Positions 55,689 through 64,000 of a stretch of 64,000 nucleotides of DNA are shown in pieces. The notes below the pieces were generated by a model, which saw nothing but the letters and a program-made list of their open reading frames with translations, was not told the DNA's origin and did no database searches. The DNA comes from Clostridium puniceum (GTDB taxonomy: Bacteria > Bacillota > Clostridia > Clostridiales > Clostridiaceae), in NCBI RefSeq assembly GCF_002006345.1, contig NZ_LZZM01000063.1, forward strand, positions 33,216 through 97,215, written 5' to 3'. The first letter of the stretch is position 1; each line of letters opens with the position of its first letter. Made by a program: the position numbers and the translations under genes.

Positions 55689-56216
55689 CTATTCCCCCTT
55701 AATTTTAAATAATGGCTGACCGTATTCTACCATATCTCCATCATTAACTAAACGTTCAACAATTATTCCACTATAATCACTTTCTATTTCATTCATCAGC
55801 TTCATAGCTTCAATTATACAAATGACTTTACCCTTAGAAACTGTTCCCCCAACTTCTACAAAAGCTGGACTTTCCGGTGATGCTGAAGAATAAAATGTTC
55901 CTACCATAGGAGATGTTATAACTTCTAAGTTTGTATCATCTATAGATACTTCCTTTTCACCAGTCTTTATTTCTTCTTTTTCTACTGTATAAACTTCTGA
56001 TTTTTCTACTGAAGTGATTGAACTTTGTATATTATTAGAATTAACCGAATTATTTATAGCACCAGTATTACTTAGTTTGCTCAAATTTCCATCAGTTAAT
56101 CCTCTATTCAATGATTTATCCATTTTAATGTGATCATTTCCAGTTTCAAGCTCAAAAAAAGCTAAACTTGAAGAATCAACTAACTTAACAAGTTCTTTAA
56201 TCTTTTCAAAATCCAT
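55689..56216 (-). CDS. accB: Biotin carboxyl carrier protein of acetyl-CoA carboxylase
   Basis: About 175 residues: an N-terminal helical region ([20 protein letters not shown]), a Ser/Asn-rich linker, and the C-terminal biotinyl domain with [19 protein letters not shown] and the biotin lysine in [16 protein letters not shown]. Start MDFEKI chosen because GGGAGG lies 8 nt upstream; the reading frame begins eight codons earlier. It carries the carboxyl group between AccC and AccAD. Confidence 0.93.
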   Translation of the reverse strand: MDFEKIKELVKLVDSSSLAFFELETGNDHIKMDKSLNRGLTDGNLSKLSNTGAINNSVNSNNIQSSITSVEKSEVYTVEKEEIKTGEKEVSIDDTNLEVITSPMVGTFYSSASPESPAFVEVGGTVSKGKVICIIEAMKLMNEIESDYSGIIVERLVNDGDMVEYGQPLFKIKGE

Positions 56217-56242
56217 AATTATATCCTCCCATTTATTCATTT

Positions 56243-56450
56243 AAGAGTTAAGAGTTTAAGGAATAAACTCCTTCGGTATTTAGAAATATATAATATTTTT
56301 TTAGAAATTCTGAAAGAAAAGTGAGAATCTAAAAGTGATGCTCCAAATTTTATATTTGACCAGCAGAACTTCTCTTCGATTCGAACATTTTACATTTCGT
56401 TATTCGAACTTTCCCTGTGAGCCTTCTTCCTTAATTCTTAACTTTTAACT
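56243..56450. repeat. Intergenic inverted-ended repeat, copy A (accB-fabF gap)
   Basis: About 200 nt without a gene. The ends are imperfect inverted repeats (AAGAGTTAAGAGTTTAAGGA against TCCTTAATTCTTAACTTTTA). The middle contains AAAAGTGAGAATCTAAA and AAATTTTATATTTG, which recur in copy B at 58477-58641. The two gaps are therefore homologous non-coding elements within one operon. Confidence 0.65.
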
Positions 56451-56454
56451 GAGT

Positions 56455-57690
56455 TTATTTCCATTTCTTTAAAAGCAAAGTTGCATTATGTCCACCAAAT
56501 CCTAATGAATTAGTAAGTGCATATTCTAATTCTTGCTTTCTACCTACATTTGGTACATAATCTAAATCCAATTCTTCATCTCTAGTTTCATAACCAATCG
56601 TTGGTGGTATAAATCCCTCTTGAAGCGCTTTAGCACATATTATTGCTTCAATTGCACCTGCTGCTCCAAGTAGATGACCCGTCATAGATTTTGTTGAAGA
56701 TACTGGAATCTTATACGCTGCTTCTCCAAATGCTGTCTTAATTGCTGCTGTTTCAAATTTGTCATTTAAATCTGTAGACGTTCCATGAGCATTTATATAA
56801 GAAACTTCCTCTAGCTTAATTCCTGCTTCTTGCACTGCATCTTTCATAGCTTTTGCAGCTCCACTTCCATCTGGTGCTGGTGAAGTAATATGATATGCAT
56901 CACAAGTTGAACCATATCCAACTATTTCTGCTATTATATTTGCTCCTCTAGCTTCTGCATGTTCTAAAGATTCGAGAACTACAAGTCCTGCACCTTCACC
57001 CATTACAAATCCACCTCTATCTTTATCAAAAGGAATGGATGCTCTGGCTGGATTATTATCTGAATTTAATGCCTTCATGCTACTAAATCCTGAAACTCCA
57101 AGTCTAGTTATAGGAGCTTCTGCTCCACCTGCAAGCATTACATCTGCATAACCATGCTTTATTGTTCTAAATGCATCCCCAATATTATTTGTTCCTGTTG
57201 CACAAGCAGTTACTGCTGACGTACAAGGCCCTTTTAATCCATATTTAATTGCTACATTTCCAGCGCCTAAATTTATGATTGTCATAGGTACAAAAAATGG
57301 AGATACTCTCTTTGATTTTCCTGTAGCAATTTTAGTACATTCAGTTTCAATAGTTTCAAATCCACCTATTCCGGAACCTAACATTACTCCAAATCTATCT
57401 AAATCTTCTTTTTCTAAATCTATGCCAGAATCTTTTATTGCTTCATCTGCAGCAACTAAACCAAATTGAGCAAATCTATCTAATCTTTTAGCTTCTTTTT
57501 TGCCAATTAAAGTATCTGGATCAAAATCTTTAACTTCTGCTGCAATTTTCACATCTATTAAATCTTGATCTATTAAAGTAATAAAATCTATTCCTAGTTT
57601 TCCACTCTTTGCATTATTCCAAAATGCGTTAACATCGTTCCCTATTGGTGTTATAGCACCCATTCCTGTAATAACAACTCTTCTTTCCAT
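56455..57690 (-). CDS. fabF: 3-oxoacyl-ACP synthase II
   Basis: A 411-residue condensing enzyme of chain elongation. The catalytic cysteine is about C163 in AVTACATGTNNIGDA; the two histidines are in YINAHGTSTDLND and STKSMTGHLLGAAGAIEA. Start MERRVVITGMGAITP is typical. It is followed by repeat copy A and accB. Confidence 0.96.
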   Translation of the reverse strand: MERRVVITGMGAITPIGNDVNAFWNNAKSGKLGIDFITLIDQDLIDVKIAAEVKDFDPDTLIGKKEAKRLDRFAQFGLVAADEAIKDSGIDLEKEDLDRFGVMLGSGIGGFETIETECTKIATGKSKRVSPFFVPMTIINLGAGNVAIKYGLKGPCTSAVTACATGTNNIGDAFRTIKHGYADVMLAGGAEAPITRLGVSGFSSMKALNSDNNPARASIPFDKDRGGFVMGEGAGLVVLESLEHAEARGANIIAEIVGYGSTCDAYHITSPAPDGSGAAKAMKDAVQEAGIKLEEVSYINAHGTSTDLNDKFETAAIKTAFGEAAYKIPVSSTKSMTGHLLGAAGAIEAIICAKALQEGFIPPTIGYETRDEELDLDYVPNVGRKQELEYALTNSLGFGGHNATLLLKKWK

Positions 57691-57708
57691 AACTCACTTC
57701 TTCCTCCA

Positions 57709-58449
57709 TTACATTAACATTCCACCGTCAACTTGAATAACTTGACCTGTAACATAATTTGAACCTTCACTTGCAAGGAAGGCTACAACATTGGCTACAT
57801 CTTCTGGATTTCCAAATCTCTTAAGTGGTATATTTTTCTTTGCTTCTTCTTTTACTTTATCATTTAGTTCATGTGTCATGTCCGTTTCAATAAATCCTGG
57901 AGCTACTGCATTTACAGTAATTCCTCTAGATCCAACTTCTCTAGCAAGTGACTTTGTCATTCCAATCACTCCAGCTTTTGATGCTGCATAATTAACTTGC
58001 CCTGCATTCCCTGTAAGTCCGACTACTGATGAAATATTTATTATTCTTCCGCCTTTTTGTTTGATCATTATTGGAGTAATAGACTTTAAGCAATTAAATA
58101 CTCCCTTTAAGTTTATATCAATAACACTATCAAAATCTTCTTCTTTCATTCTAAGTATTAATGTATCTTTTGTAATTCCAGCATTATTTACCATAATGTC
58201 AATATTTCCGAATTTTTCTTTAGCTACTGTTATAAGATTTTCTACTTCTTCTAATTTAGAAATATCTCCTTTTACACTTATAACTTCAACACCCATTTTT
58301 TTTATTTCATTTTCAACTTCTAATGCTTCTTTTTCACTGCTTCTATAGTTTAAAACTATATTTGCTCCAAGAGATGCAAACTTTAAAGCAATTGCTTTCC
58401 CTAAACCTCTTGATGCTCCTGTAATAATTGCACATTTTCCTTTTAACAT
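57709..58449 (-). CDS. fabG: 3-oxoacyl-ACP reductase
   Basis: A 246-residue short-chain dehydrogenase using NADPH. It has CAIITGASRGLGKAIALKFA (cofactor motif), NNAG, ISSVVGLTGNAGQVNYAASKAG (Ser-Tyr-Lys triad) and the C-terminal YVTGQVIQVDGGM. Start MLKGKCAIIT chosen because GGAGG lies a few nucleotides upstream. Confidence 0.96.
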   Translation of the reverse strand: MLKGKCAIITGASRGLGKAIALKFASLGANIVLNYRSSEKEALEVENEIKKMGVEVISVKGDISKLEEVENLITVAKEKFGNIDIMVNNAGITKDTLILRMKEEDFDSVIDINLKGVFNCLKSITPIMIKQKGGRIINISSVVGLTGNAGQVNYAASKAGVIGMTKSLAREVGSRGITVNAVAPGFIETDMTHELNDKVKEEAKKNIPLKRFGNPEDVANVVAFLASEGSNYVTGQVIQVDGGMLM

Positions 58450-58476
58450 AAATACCTCCAATATTTCAGTTATGAA

Positions 58477-58641
58477 GTTAACAGTGTAGAATTAACAGTT
58501 TATGAACAAATTGGTTCAGAATTTGAAAATATATATTTCAAAATAAATTCAGAGATAAAAGTGAGAATCTAAATTTTATATTTTGTGCTTCCAACCTTCA
58601 TTCACAACTGTTTTATTGCTAACTGTTAATTGTTAACTGTA
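58477..58641. repeat. Intergenic inverted-ended repeat, copy B (fabG-fabD gap)
   Basis: Ends AGTTAACAGT and ACTGTTAATTGTTAACTGT are inverted. The interior shares AAAAGTGAGAATCTAAA and TTTTATATTT with copy A at 56243-56450. The right end lies inside the 3' end of fabD and encodes its last residues (LQLTINS). Confidence 0.65.
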
Positions 58642-59548
58642 ATGATTTCATATCTTCTACATTTAAAAGTTTTACATTTTTATTAATCTTTTTAACAAAT
58701 CCTCTAAGTGCTTTTCCTGGCCCAACTTCAATAAATGTATCGACTCCGTTATCAATCATATGATTTATAGTTTTTTCAAAAAGCACTGAAGTTCTTATGT
58801 GCTTCTTTAGTAGATCCCTAATATCATCTTCTGGCTCATAAGGACATCCTTTAACATTTGAATATACTACTTTATTAAGGTCCTTAATCTTTACAGTTTT
58901 TATAGTATTAAAGAATTCTTCACTTGCTGGTTCAAGAAGCGAACTATGAAATGGTCCACTTACCTTTAAATGAATTCCAAGTCCGCCAAGTTCTTTTGCA
59001 ATTTTAACTGCTTCATCTATTGCCTTATTTTCACCTGAAATAACTATTTGACCTGGGCAATTAAAATTAGCTCCTTCTACTATGCCAAATTCACTTGCTC
59101 TATCTAATAATTCCTTTAGCTTTTCATCATTTAGTTTCAATACTGCTGCCATTTTACCTAAACCTTCTGGAAGAGCACTCCCCATAATTCTTCCTCTTTC
59201 TTTTATAAGAAGTAATCCCTCTTCTAATGAAAGAGCTCCCCCATATATTAGTGCTGCATATTCACCCAAACTAAGCCCTGCTGCATAATCTGCTTCAATA
59301 TTGTTTATCTCTAAAGCTTTTAATGCAATCAGTGATGCAACAAGAATTGTTGGTTGTGCATTTTCTGTTGTTGTAAGAAGTTCTTCAGGACCTTCAAACA
59401 TCATTTTCTTTATAGGCATCTTTAAAATTTCTTCACTAAGTTCTAAAAGTTCTCTACATTCTGGTATATTTTCACAAAGTTCTTTTGCCATTCCAATTGT
59501 TTGAGCACCTTGCCCTGGAAAAAGAAATGCTGTTTTACTACTATTCAT
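58619..59548 (-). CDS. fabD: Malonyl-CoA:ACP transacylase
   Basis: A protein of 309 residues that loads malonate onto ACP. FLFPGQGAQTIGMAKEL opens the protein; the nucleophilic serine is in AAGLSLGEYAALIYGG and the histidine in VSGPFHSSLLEPA; FIEVGPGKALRGFVKK ends the fold. Start MNSSKTAFLF chosen because GGAGGG lies directly upstream; this overlaps fabK by 8 nt. The last residues are encoded by a repeat element. Confidence 0.94.
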   Translation of the reverse strand: MNSSKTAFLFPGQGAQTIGMAKELCENIPECRELLELSEEILKMPIKKMMFEGPEELLTTTENAQPTILVASLIALKALEINNIEADYAAGLSLGEYAALIYGGALSLEEGLLLIKERGRIMGSALPEGLGKMAAVLKLNDEKLKELLDRASEFGIVEGANFNCPGQIVISGENKAIDEAVKIAKELGGLGIHLKVSGPFHSSLLEPASEEFFNTIKTVKIKDLNKVVYSNVKGCPYEPEDDIRDLLKKHIRTSVLFEKTINHMIDNGVDTFIEVGPGKALRGFVKKINKNVKLLNVEDMKSLQLTINS

Positions 59549-60482
59549 ATTTCCCTCCAAGATTTCCATATGCTTCTTTTGCACCATGAAATAATTCTTC
59601 AATTATTTCACTACAAGTTTGTTCCTTATTTACAAGCCCTGCTATTTGTCCTGACATAAGTGATCCATTATCAACATCTCCATCAACAACAGCTTTTTTT
59701 AATGCACCTGCTCCAAGCTTTTCTAATTCTTCAACAGATGCTCCCTCTTTTTCTAACTTAAGATAAGTTCTTGCAAGTTTATTTCTAAGAACTCTAACTG
59801 GATGTCCCGTTGGTCTTCCTGTCACTTCTGTATCTATATCATTAGCCTTTAATACTTTATCTTTATAATTTTGATGAACCGTACATTCTTTAGCTACTAA
59901 GAACCTTGTTCCAACTTGAATACCTTCAGCTCCTAACATAAATGAAGCTGCTACTCCTCTACCATCACCGATACCTCCAGCTGCTATAACTGGTATACTT
60001 ACAGCATCAACTACTTGTGGCACTAAAGTCATTGTAGTTAATTGACCTACATGACCTCCTGATTCAGTTCCTTCTGCAATGATTGCATCTGCTCCTGATT
60101 TTTCCATTCTCTTAGCTAAAGCTACTGAAGCTACTACTGGAACAACCTTTATTCCATGTGCTTTCCATTTCTCCATGTATTTTCCAGGACTGCCAGCACC
60201 TGTTGTGACTACTGCTACTCCTTCTTCACATACTAAGTCAGCTATTTCGTCAGCATTTTCTGCCATTAACATTATATTTACACCAAATGGTTTGCTTGTC
60301 ATTTTCTTAGTTTTTTGTATTTGTTCTCTTACCCATTCTGTTGGTGCTGCACCTGTTATTATTCCAAGTCCTCCTGCATCACTTACTGCTGAAGCCAAAG
60401 ATGCATCTGCAATTCTTGCCATTCCCCCTTGAAATATAGGATGTTTTATTTTTAACAGCTCGCATACTCTATTTTTTTCCAC
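59541..60482 (-). CDS. fabK: Enoyl-ACP reductase II (FMN-dependent)
   Basis: A 313-residue TIM-barrel flavoprotein of the nitronate monooxygenase/FabK family that reduces enoyl-ACP. It has IFQGGMARIADASLASAVSDAGG, GVNIMLMAENADEIADLV, GTESGGHVGQLTT and the FMN phosphate site IPVIAAGGIGDGRGVAASFMLGAE, split here. FabK replaces FabI, so such cells are expected to be insensitive to triclosan. Located after acpP as in streptococci and clostridia. Confidence 0.93.
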   Translation of the reverse strand: MEKNRVCELLKIKHPIFQGGMARIADASLASAVSDAGGLGIITGAAPTEWVREQIQKTKKMTSKPFGVNIMLMAENADEIADLVCEEGVAVVTTGAGSPGKYMEKWKAHGIKVVPVVASVALAKRMEKSGADAIIAEGTESGGHVGQLTTMTLVPQVVDAVSIPVIAAGGIGDGRGVAASFMLGAEGIQVGTRFLVAKECTVHQNYKDKVLKANDIDTEVTGRPTGHPVRVLRNKLARTYLKLEKEGASVEELEKLGAGALKKAVVDGDVDNGSLMSGQIAGLVNKEQTCSEIIEELFHGAKEAYGNLGGKYE

Positions 60483-60679
60483 AACAAATTCCTCCTACCA
60501 TTATCAAATTATAAAGACCTAATGACAATGGGAAATTTTTATTTTTTAATTTGTTTAAATCTATATCTAGGCAAAATTACCTAATCTGAAAGTAATTTTA
60601 CTATTATAATTTGTAATTATCAATTGCATTACTAAAAAATTAAAAATAAGTTCATAATATATAAAATGCTTTTTTATTT

Positions 60680-60901
60680 CTAGTGATTTTTTTCTACATA
60701 CTCTACAGCATATTGTATAGTTTTTAAGTTTTCAACTTCCTCTATTTGTATATTGTATTTTTCTTCAAGTTCAATTACTATTTGAAATAAATCTAAAGAA
60801 TCAGCTCCTAATTCTTCAAATGTTGTTTCTAACTTAACTTCATCCTCTTCAATCCCTAATTGCTCACATATAACTTCTCTAATTTCTTCAAATAACATCA
60901 T
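60680..60901 (-). CDS. acpP: Acyl carrier protein
   Basis: A 73-residue acidic protein with the phosphopantetheine serine at about position 35 in EELGADSLDLFQIVIELEEK. It carries growing acyl chains between the Fab enzymes. GGAGG lies upstream of tandem ATGs; the second could be the true start. About 200 nt of gene-free AT-rich DNA separates it from fabK. Confidence 0.95.
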   Translation of the reverse strand: MMLFEEIREVICEQLGIEEDEVKLETTFEELGADSLDLFQIVIELEEKYNIQIEEVENLKTIQYAVEYVEKNH

Positions 60902-61167
60902 CCTATTCCTCCATAAATTTTTATTTTTATCATATATTTATAAATATAATATTGTATACGTTAAAATGAATACAACTCATATACAGTTGTTGTCAAAAAT
61001 CAAGTATCCAAATATAAAATGTTTCAGAAGAATTTCAACACAAAATTTATAACTGGGATCTAACTTTTATATCATGATTTTTTAATTCATGCTTTTTAGA
61101 ACGTTAACTTTGGATTGTTACTTCAAAAATTGGATCATCAAATAAACAAATCACTTTTAATTTTTTC

Positions 61168-62139
61168 TTACCATTCTATTACTGTAGCACCATACGTTAA
61201 ACCACCACCAAATGCTACTAATATGAGTTTATCACCTTTATTTAATAAACCTTTTTCATACATTTCATTTAAAACTATAGGCACTGAAGCTGATGAAGTA
61301 TTTCCTACTCTATCTAAATTCAAATAAAATTTTTGTTCATCCAATTTTAGTTTTTCAGCTGCTGATTTTATAATTCTATAATTTGCTTGATGAGGAACTA
61401 TGTATTTAATTTCGTCTAATGAAATGTTAGTATCTTTTAGTACTTCTGTAACACCATCTGCAATAGCAGATACTGCAAATCTAAGCACTTCTCTTCCATT
61501 CATTTTTATGAGTCTTTCGTTCATAACTTTCTCTTTTGAAAATGGAGTATTAAAATCTGCACCTCCTATAGTAAGTGCATTTCCCTTTTTACCATCTGAA
61601 CACAGATATGATTTTATAATACCTTTTCTTTCATTTTGCTTAAGCACTGCTGCTCCAGCACCATCACCAAATAAAATACAAGTACCTCTATCTGTCCAGT
61701 CCATAACCTTTGAAAGAACTTCTGCACCAATTACTAATGCATTTTTATAATTCATAGTTTGTATTAATCCATTTGCTATTTCTAAACCATATACAAATCC
61801 TGAACATGCAACACTTATATCAAAACAAGCTGCTTTATCTGCATTCAAGTTACTTTGTACAAGACATGCAACTGAAGGTATGAACATATCTGGACTAATA
61901 GTTGCGACTATTATTAAATCTAAATCTTGTGCAGTAATCCCAGCTCTTTCAAGAGCAATTTCAGCTGCTTTAGTTGCTATATCAGATGTGTTTTCTCCTT
62001 CTGAAATTCTTCTTTCACTTATTCCTGTTCTTTGAACTATCCATTCATGGTTAGTTTCAACTAATTCACTTATTTTATCATTTGTAACTACCAAAGATGG
62101 TAAATATGCACCAATTCCAGCAATTTCAATATTACGCAT
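61168..62139 (-). CDS. fabH: 3-oxoacyl-ACP synthase III
   Basis: A 323-residue condensing enzyme that starts fatty acid synthesis from acetyl-CoA and malonyl-ACP. Catalytic cysteine C112 in SVACSGFVYGLEIA, histidine in VPHQANYRIIKSAAEKL and asparagine in LDRVGNTSSASVPIVL. Follows fabT by 14 nt. A gap of 266 nt to acpP contains no gene; a weak TTGACA there may mark an internal promoter. Confidence 0.96.
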   Translation of the reverse strand: MRNIEIAGIGAYLPSLVVTNDKISELVETNHEWIVQRTGISERRISEGENTSDIATKAAEIALERAGITAQDLDLIIVATISPDMFIPSVACLVQSNLNADKAACFDISVACSGFVYGLEIANGLIQTMNYKNALVIGAEVLSKVMDWTDRGTCILFGDGAGAAVLKQNERKGIIKSYLCSDGKKGNALTIGGADFNTPFSKEKVMNERLIKMNGREVLRFAVSAIADGVTEVLKDTNISLDEIKYIVPHQANYRIIKSAAEKLKLDEQKFYLNLDRVGNTSSASVPIVLNEMYEKGLLNKGDKLILVAFGGGLTYGATVIEW

Positions 62140-62153
62140 AATATTCTCCTTTA

Positions 62154-62603
62154 TTAATATAATTTATATTTTTCTTTAAAAAAATCATTTATCTTATTTA
62201 AAGAAGAAATCAAAATTTTTTCTTCTTCTAAACTTAATCCATCTATGGCATTGTTTATCATTTCTCCATGAAACTTTTGGTGAAGCCTAAACGCTAACTT
62301 TCCTCTTTTAGTTAATTTAACTAATACAACTCGCCTATCTTCCTCTATTCTTTTTCTCTCCACATACCCTTTCTTTATCAATTTATTTATAGCAGTCGTT
62401 AAAGTACTTACTGTAATTTTTAACTTCTGCGCCACTTCTGACATTGTTCTTTCACTATACATTCCAATAGCTTCTATTGTATGTATTTCTGTTATTGAAA
62501 TATCTGAAAGTACACCATTTTTTAAACTTTGTTCTTCAATTTGCAAAACATCATTAAACAACTGTACTATAAGTTCATTAATCATCAATGTTGACTTATC
62601 CAT
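62154..62603 (-). CDS. fabT: MarR-family regulator of fatty acid synthesis (FabT-like)
   Basis: A 149-residue winged-helix regulator with TVSTLTTAINKLIKKGYVER and the wing EEDRRVVLVKLTKRGKLAF. It is the first gene of the fab-acc operon, the position of FabT in streptococci, where it represses the operon in response to acyl-ACP. A palindrome matching the FabT operator lies upstream at 62757-62769. GGAGAG precedes the ATG. Confidence 0.88.
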   Translation of the reverse strand: MDKSTLMINELIVQLFNDVLQIEEQSLKNGVLSDISITEIHTIEAIGMYSERTMSEVAQKLKITVSTLTTAINKLIKKGYVERKRIEEDRRVVLVKLTKRGKLAFRLHQKFHGEMINNAIDGLSLEEEKILISSLNKINDFFKEKYKLY

Positions 62604-62719
62604 TCATCTGCACTCTCCATTTTGGCTCTAAAAATATTTTTCCAAAAATCTGAAATTTATCTTTTGAATATGCATTATTTTAATTAAACAAAATGTAAGA
62701 TGATTATTTTATTTATAAA

Positions 62720-62746
62720 ATTATACTAAAGCATAAAAAGTTTCAA
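62720..62746 (-). promoter_or_regulatory. Probable promoter of the fab-acc operon
   Basis: Minus-strand TTGAAA (62741-62746) and a perfect TATAAT (62720-62725). The spacing of 15 nt is short, as if the promoter were weak or activator-sensitive. Confidence 0.5.
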
Positions 62747-62756
62747 CATCAAATAG

Positions 62757-62769
62757 TTTGATAATCAAA
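62757..62769. promoter_or_regulatory. FabT-like operator
   Basis: TTTGATAATCAAA is a near-perfect palindrome matching the known FabT/FapR-independent streptococcal box (TTTGATTATCAAA). It lies 10 nt upstream of the -35 box of the fab operon, in the divergent region with the lipoprotein gene. Confidence 0.7.
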
Positions 62770-62829
62770 ATATACTATACTAAAAAAACATTGTCAAATA
62801 TTTTTCATTTTTTTCCATTTTTACTTTGC

Positions 62830-62858
62830 TTTTAATTTTAAATTGTATATGCTATAAT
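62830..62858 (+). promoter_or_regulatory. Promoter of the lipoprotein gene
   Basis: Extended -10 TGCTATAAT (TATAAT at 62853-62858). The -35 region is poorly conserved (TTTTAA). It points toward the gene at 62912. Confidence 0.5.
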
Positions 62859-62911
62859 TAATCTAAGATTATTTATAGCATTAATGTTAAAAAGTAGGAG
62901 GTGTACATAAT

Positions 62912-63502
62912 ATGACTAGAAGATTAATTTTAGCTACAGTTTTAATGTTAAGTATTGTAATGGTTTCTTGTACTTCAAACCCCACTAATACTAATAACTC
63001 TAATAGTACTACTGTAGATCAAAATACTGACAACAATAACTCTTCTAAAAAAGATGTAGAAAAGCCAAAAGAAGAGGTAAAGGTAAATAAAGTAAAGCTT
63101 TCTATCTATAATATAGATGAAAATTCTTTAGAACCTAATGAATCAAGTACTATTGAAGTAAACGAAAATTTAAGCTTAGAAGATAAGTTAAAAGCATTAT
63201 CAAAAGAAGTATCCGAAAAGAAATTTGATAAATTAGCAATTGAGCTTAAGTCTATAGATACAGTTACAGGTAAAAAAGTTGCTACTATAAATTTAACTGA
63301 CGCTGGCACAAAAAAATGGGTGACAAAGTTTCAAGGTTCAACTGGTGGTGCTGTAACTGCAAACACTTTAATTGAAAATTTTCTTCAATCTAATAATAAA
63401 GCTAAAGGTGAATGGATTGACGGTGTAAAATTTTTATATAACAATGAAGCAATAGAATATGAGCATGTGTCAGATTTAGCTAATATCAAATATAGAAATT
63501 AG
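62912..63502 (+). CDS. Putative lipoprotein (GerM/GerMN-like)
   Basis: A 196-residue exported lipoprotein. The signal peptide ends in LSIVMVSCTSNP with the lipidated cysteine at about residue 20. An Asn/Ser/Thr-rich linker follows, then a region (residues about 55-185) that may be related to the GerMN domain of sporulation and germination proteins, with TGKKVATINLTDAG and AKGEWIDGVKFLYNNE. The assignment is weak. AGGAGG lies 8 nt upstream. It diverges from the fab operon and ends in a terminator. Confidence 0.7.
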   Translation: MTRRLILATVLMLSIVMVSCTSNPTNTNNSNSTTVDQNTDNNNSSKKDVEKPKEEVKVNKVKLSIYNIDENSLEPNESSTIEVNENLSLEDKLKALSKEVSEKKFDKLAIELKSIDTVTGKKVATINLTDAGTKKWVTKFQGSTGGAVTANTLIENFLQSNNKAKGEWIDGVKFLYNNEAIEYEHVSDLANIKYRN

Positions 63503-63507
63503 AATTT

Positions 63508-63544
63508 AAAGATGGTTATACAAATTTTTTGTACAACCATCTTT
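63508..63544 (+). terminator. Intrinsic terminator after the lipoprotein gene
   Basis: AAAGATGGTTATACAAA pairs with TTGTACAACCATCTTT (one wobble), followed by ATTTTATTT on the plus strand. The remaining DNA to 63868 shows no gene. Confidence 0.8.
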
Positions 63545-63868
63545 ATTTTATTTATTCCTTTTTATACAAATAAATCCATTTTATTTGTATATTATGGTAT
63601 AATTAAGCTATAATTTCATAAAAAATTGTTTTTTGTATAATTATCTTATCCATAATATCACAAGTTATCAGCCACCATTTTTCCCAGAATTCAACTTGTA
63701 TAAATCCACATTTTTAATGACATGCAATATTATCCATTACAAAATTTATAACTTTTTTACTTATTTACTTGACTTGTGCATTAATTTGAGAAATTTTTCT
63801 ATGGATACAAATCCATAAATTACTTCAACAAAATTTTACAAAAAAATAGCATAGATGCCTCGAATATG

Positions 63869-63897
63869 TTAGGTTTAAGTTGCAACACCAAACCTAA
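63869..63897 (+). promoter_or_regulatory. Hairpin just before the ribosome binding site of the partial transposase
   Basis: Perfect 8-nt arms TTAGGTTT and AAACCTAA around a 13-nt loop, directly before GGAGG and the ATG at 63910. Many insertion sequences have such a stem to block translation of transcripts entering from outside. Confidence 0.5.
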
Positions 63898-63909
63898 GGA
63901 GGTTAATCT

Positions 63910-64000
63910 ATGCTGACAACAATATTAAACCAAAATGAATCAATAAGCAACTATATTTTAGAGTTAAATCTACCATATTCTTCTGCGTTAAAGAATCATA
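63910..64000 (+). CDS. Start of a probable insertion-sequence transposase (runs off window)
   Basis: The first 30 codons of a gene with an AAGGAGG site 8 nt upstream. The product begins MLTTILNQNESISNYILELN. I associate this opening with clostridial DDE transposases, but 30 residues are too few to be certain. A hairpin in front fits an insertion sequence. The left end of the element should lie near 63840-63860. Confidence 0.5.
   Translation, partial: MLTTILNQNESISNYILELNLPYSSALKNH

Noticed and set aside
1..64000. CRISPR arrays, rRNA or tRNA genes
   Set aside because: No regularly spaced direct repeats and no tRNA- or rRNA-like sequence was seen on reading the window.

Overview
The window looks like a chromosomal segment of a low-GC, spore-former-type Firmicute, most likely Clostridium sensu stricto. 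Reasons: very AT-rich DNA, strong AGGAGG-type ribosome binding sites, a clostridial fatty-acid synthesis cluster that uses FabK as enoyl reductase, an isc/mnmA operon, and clostridial cell-wall and exopolysaccharide genes. Nearly all genes lie on the minus strand. The species cannot be fixed from the sequence alone.

Layout. 1-7.2 kb: start of trxB, two paralogous L,D-transpeptidases flanking a flavin amine oxidase, and an aldehyde dehydrogenase. 7.3-14.1 kb: a probable retron-type defence island. It is an overlapping three-gene operon (helical-repeat protein, SWIM zinc-finger protein, retron-like reverse transcriptase), followed by what looks like a separate non-coding RNA gene with its own promoter, 13-nt terminal inverted repeats, a long internal hairpin and an intrinsic terminator. 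I regard this as the most interesting part of the window. 14.3-20.2 kb: a 51-codon ORF, a polysaccharide deacetylase with a terminator in its leader, a secreted phosphodiesterase-fold protein with a lectin-like tail, a PRC-barrel/AI-2E-type membrane pair, a kinase pseudogene carrying five in-frame TAG codons, and an orphan IS200/IS605-like structured end.

20.2-25.5 kb: iscR-iscS-iscU-mnmA, rarA and a VanZ-like gene. 26-47.2 kb: a large exopolysaccharide cluster with a chain-length/tyrosine-kinase pair, a priming sugar transferase, ugd, dTDP-rhamnose genes rfbA/C/D/B, six glycosyltransferases, polymerase, flippase, galU, and an embedded MalT/LuxR-type regulator. The two main promoters of the cluster (upstream of the wzz-like gene and of the priming transferase) share one architecture: TTACAA, 16 nt, TATACT, with the same inverted repeat immediately upstream. 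A 76-nt duplicate of the 3' end of rfbB marks a recombination scar around the polymerase and one glycosyltransferase.

47.2-52.1 kb: a gene-poor stretch, a substrate-binding/permease/ATPase ABC operon and a HutP-like RNA-binding regulator. 52.2-62.6 kb: the complete type II fatty acid operon, transcribed as fabT-fabH-acpP-fabK-fabD-fabG-fabF-accB-fabZ-accC-accD-accA, with a FabT-like operator upstream of its promoter. 62.9-64 kb: a lipoprotein gene and the start of a probable insertion-sequence transposase. Two fab intergenic gaps contain copies of one non-coding repeat, and a shorter related inverted repeat lies at the 3' end of the reverse transcriptase gene; these repeats encode the last residues of FabD and of the reverse transcriptase.
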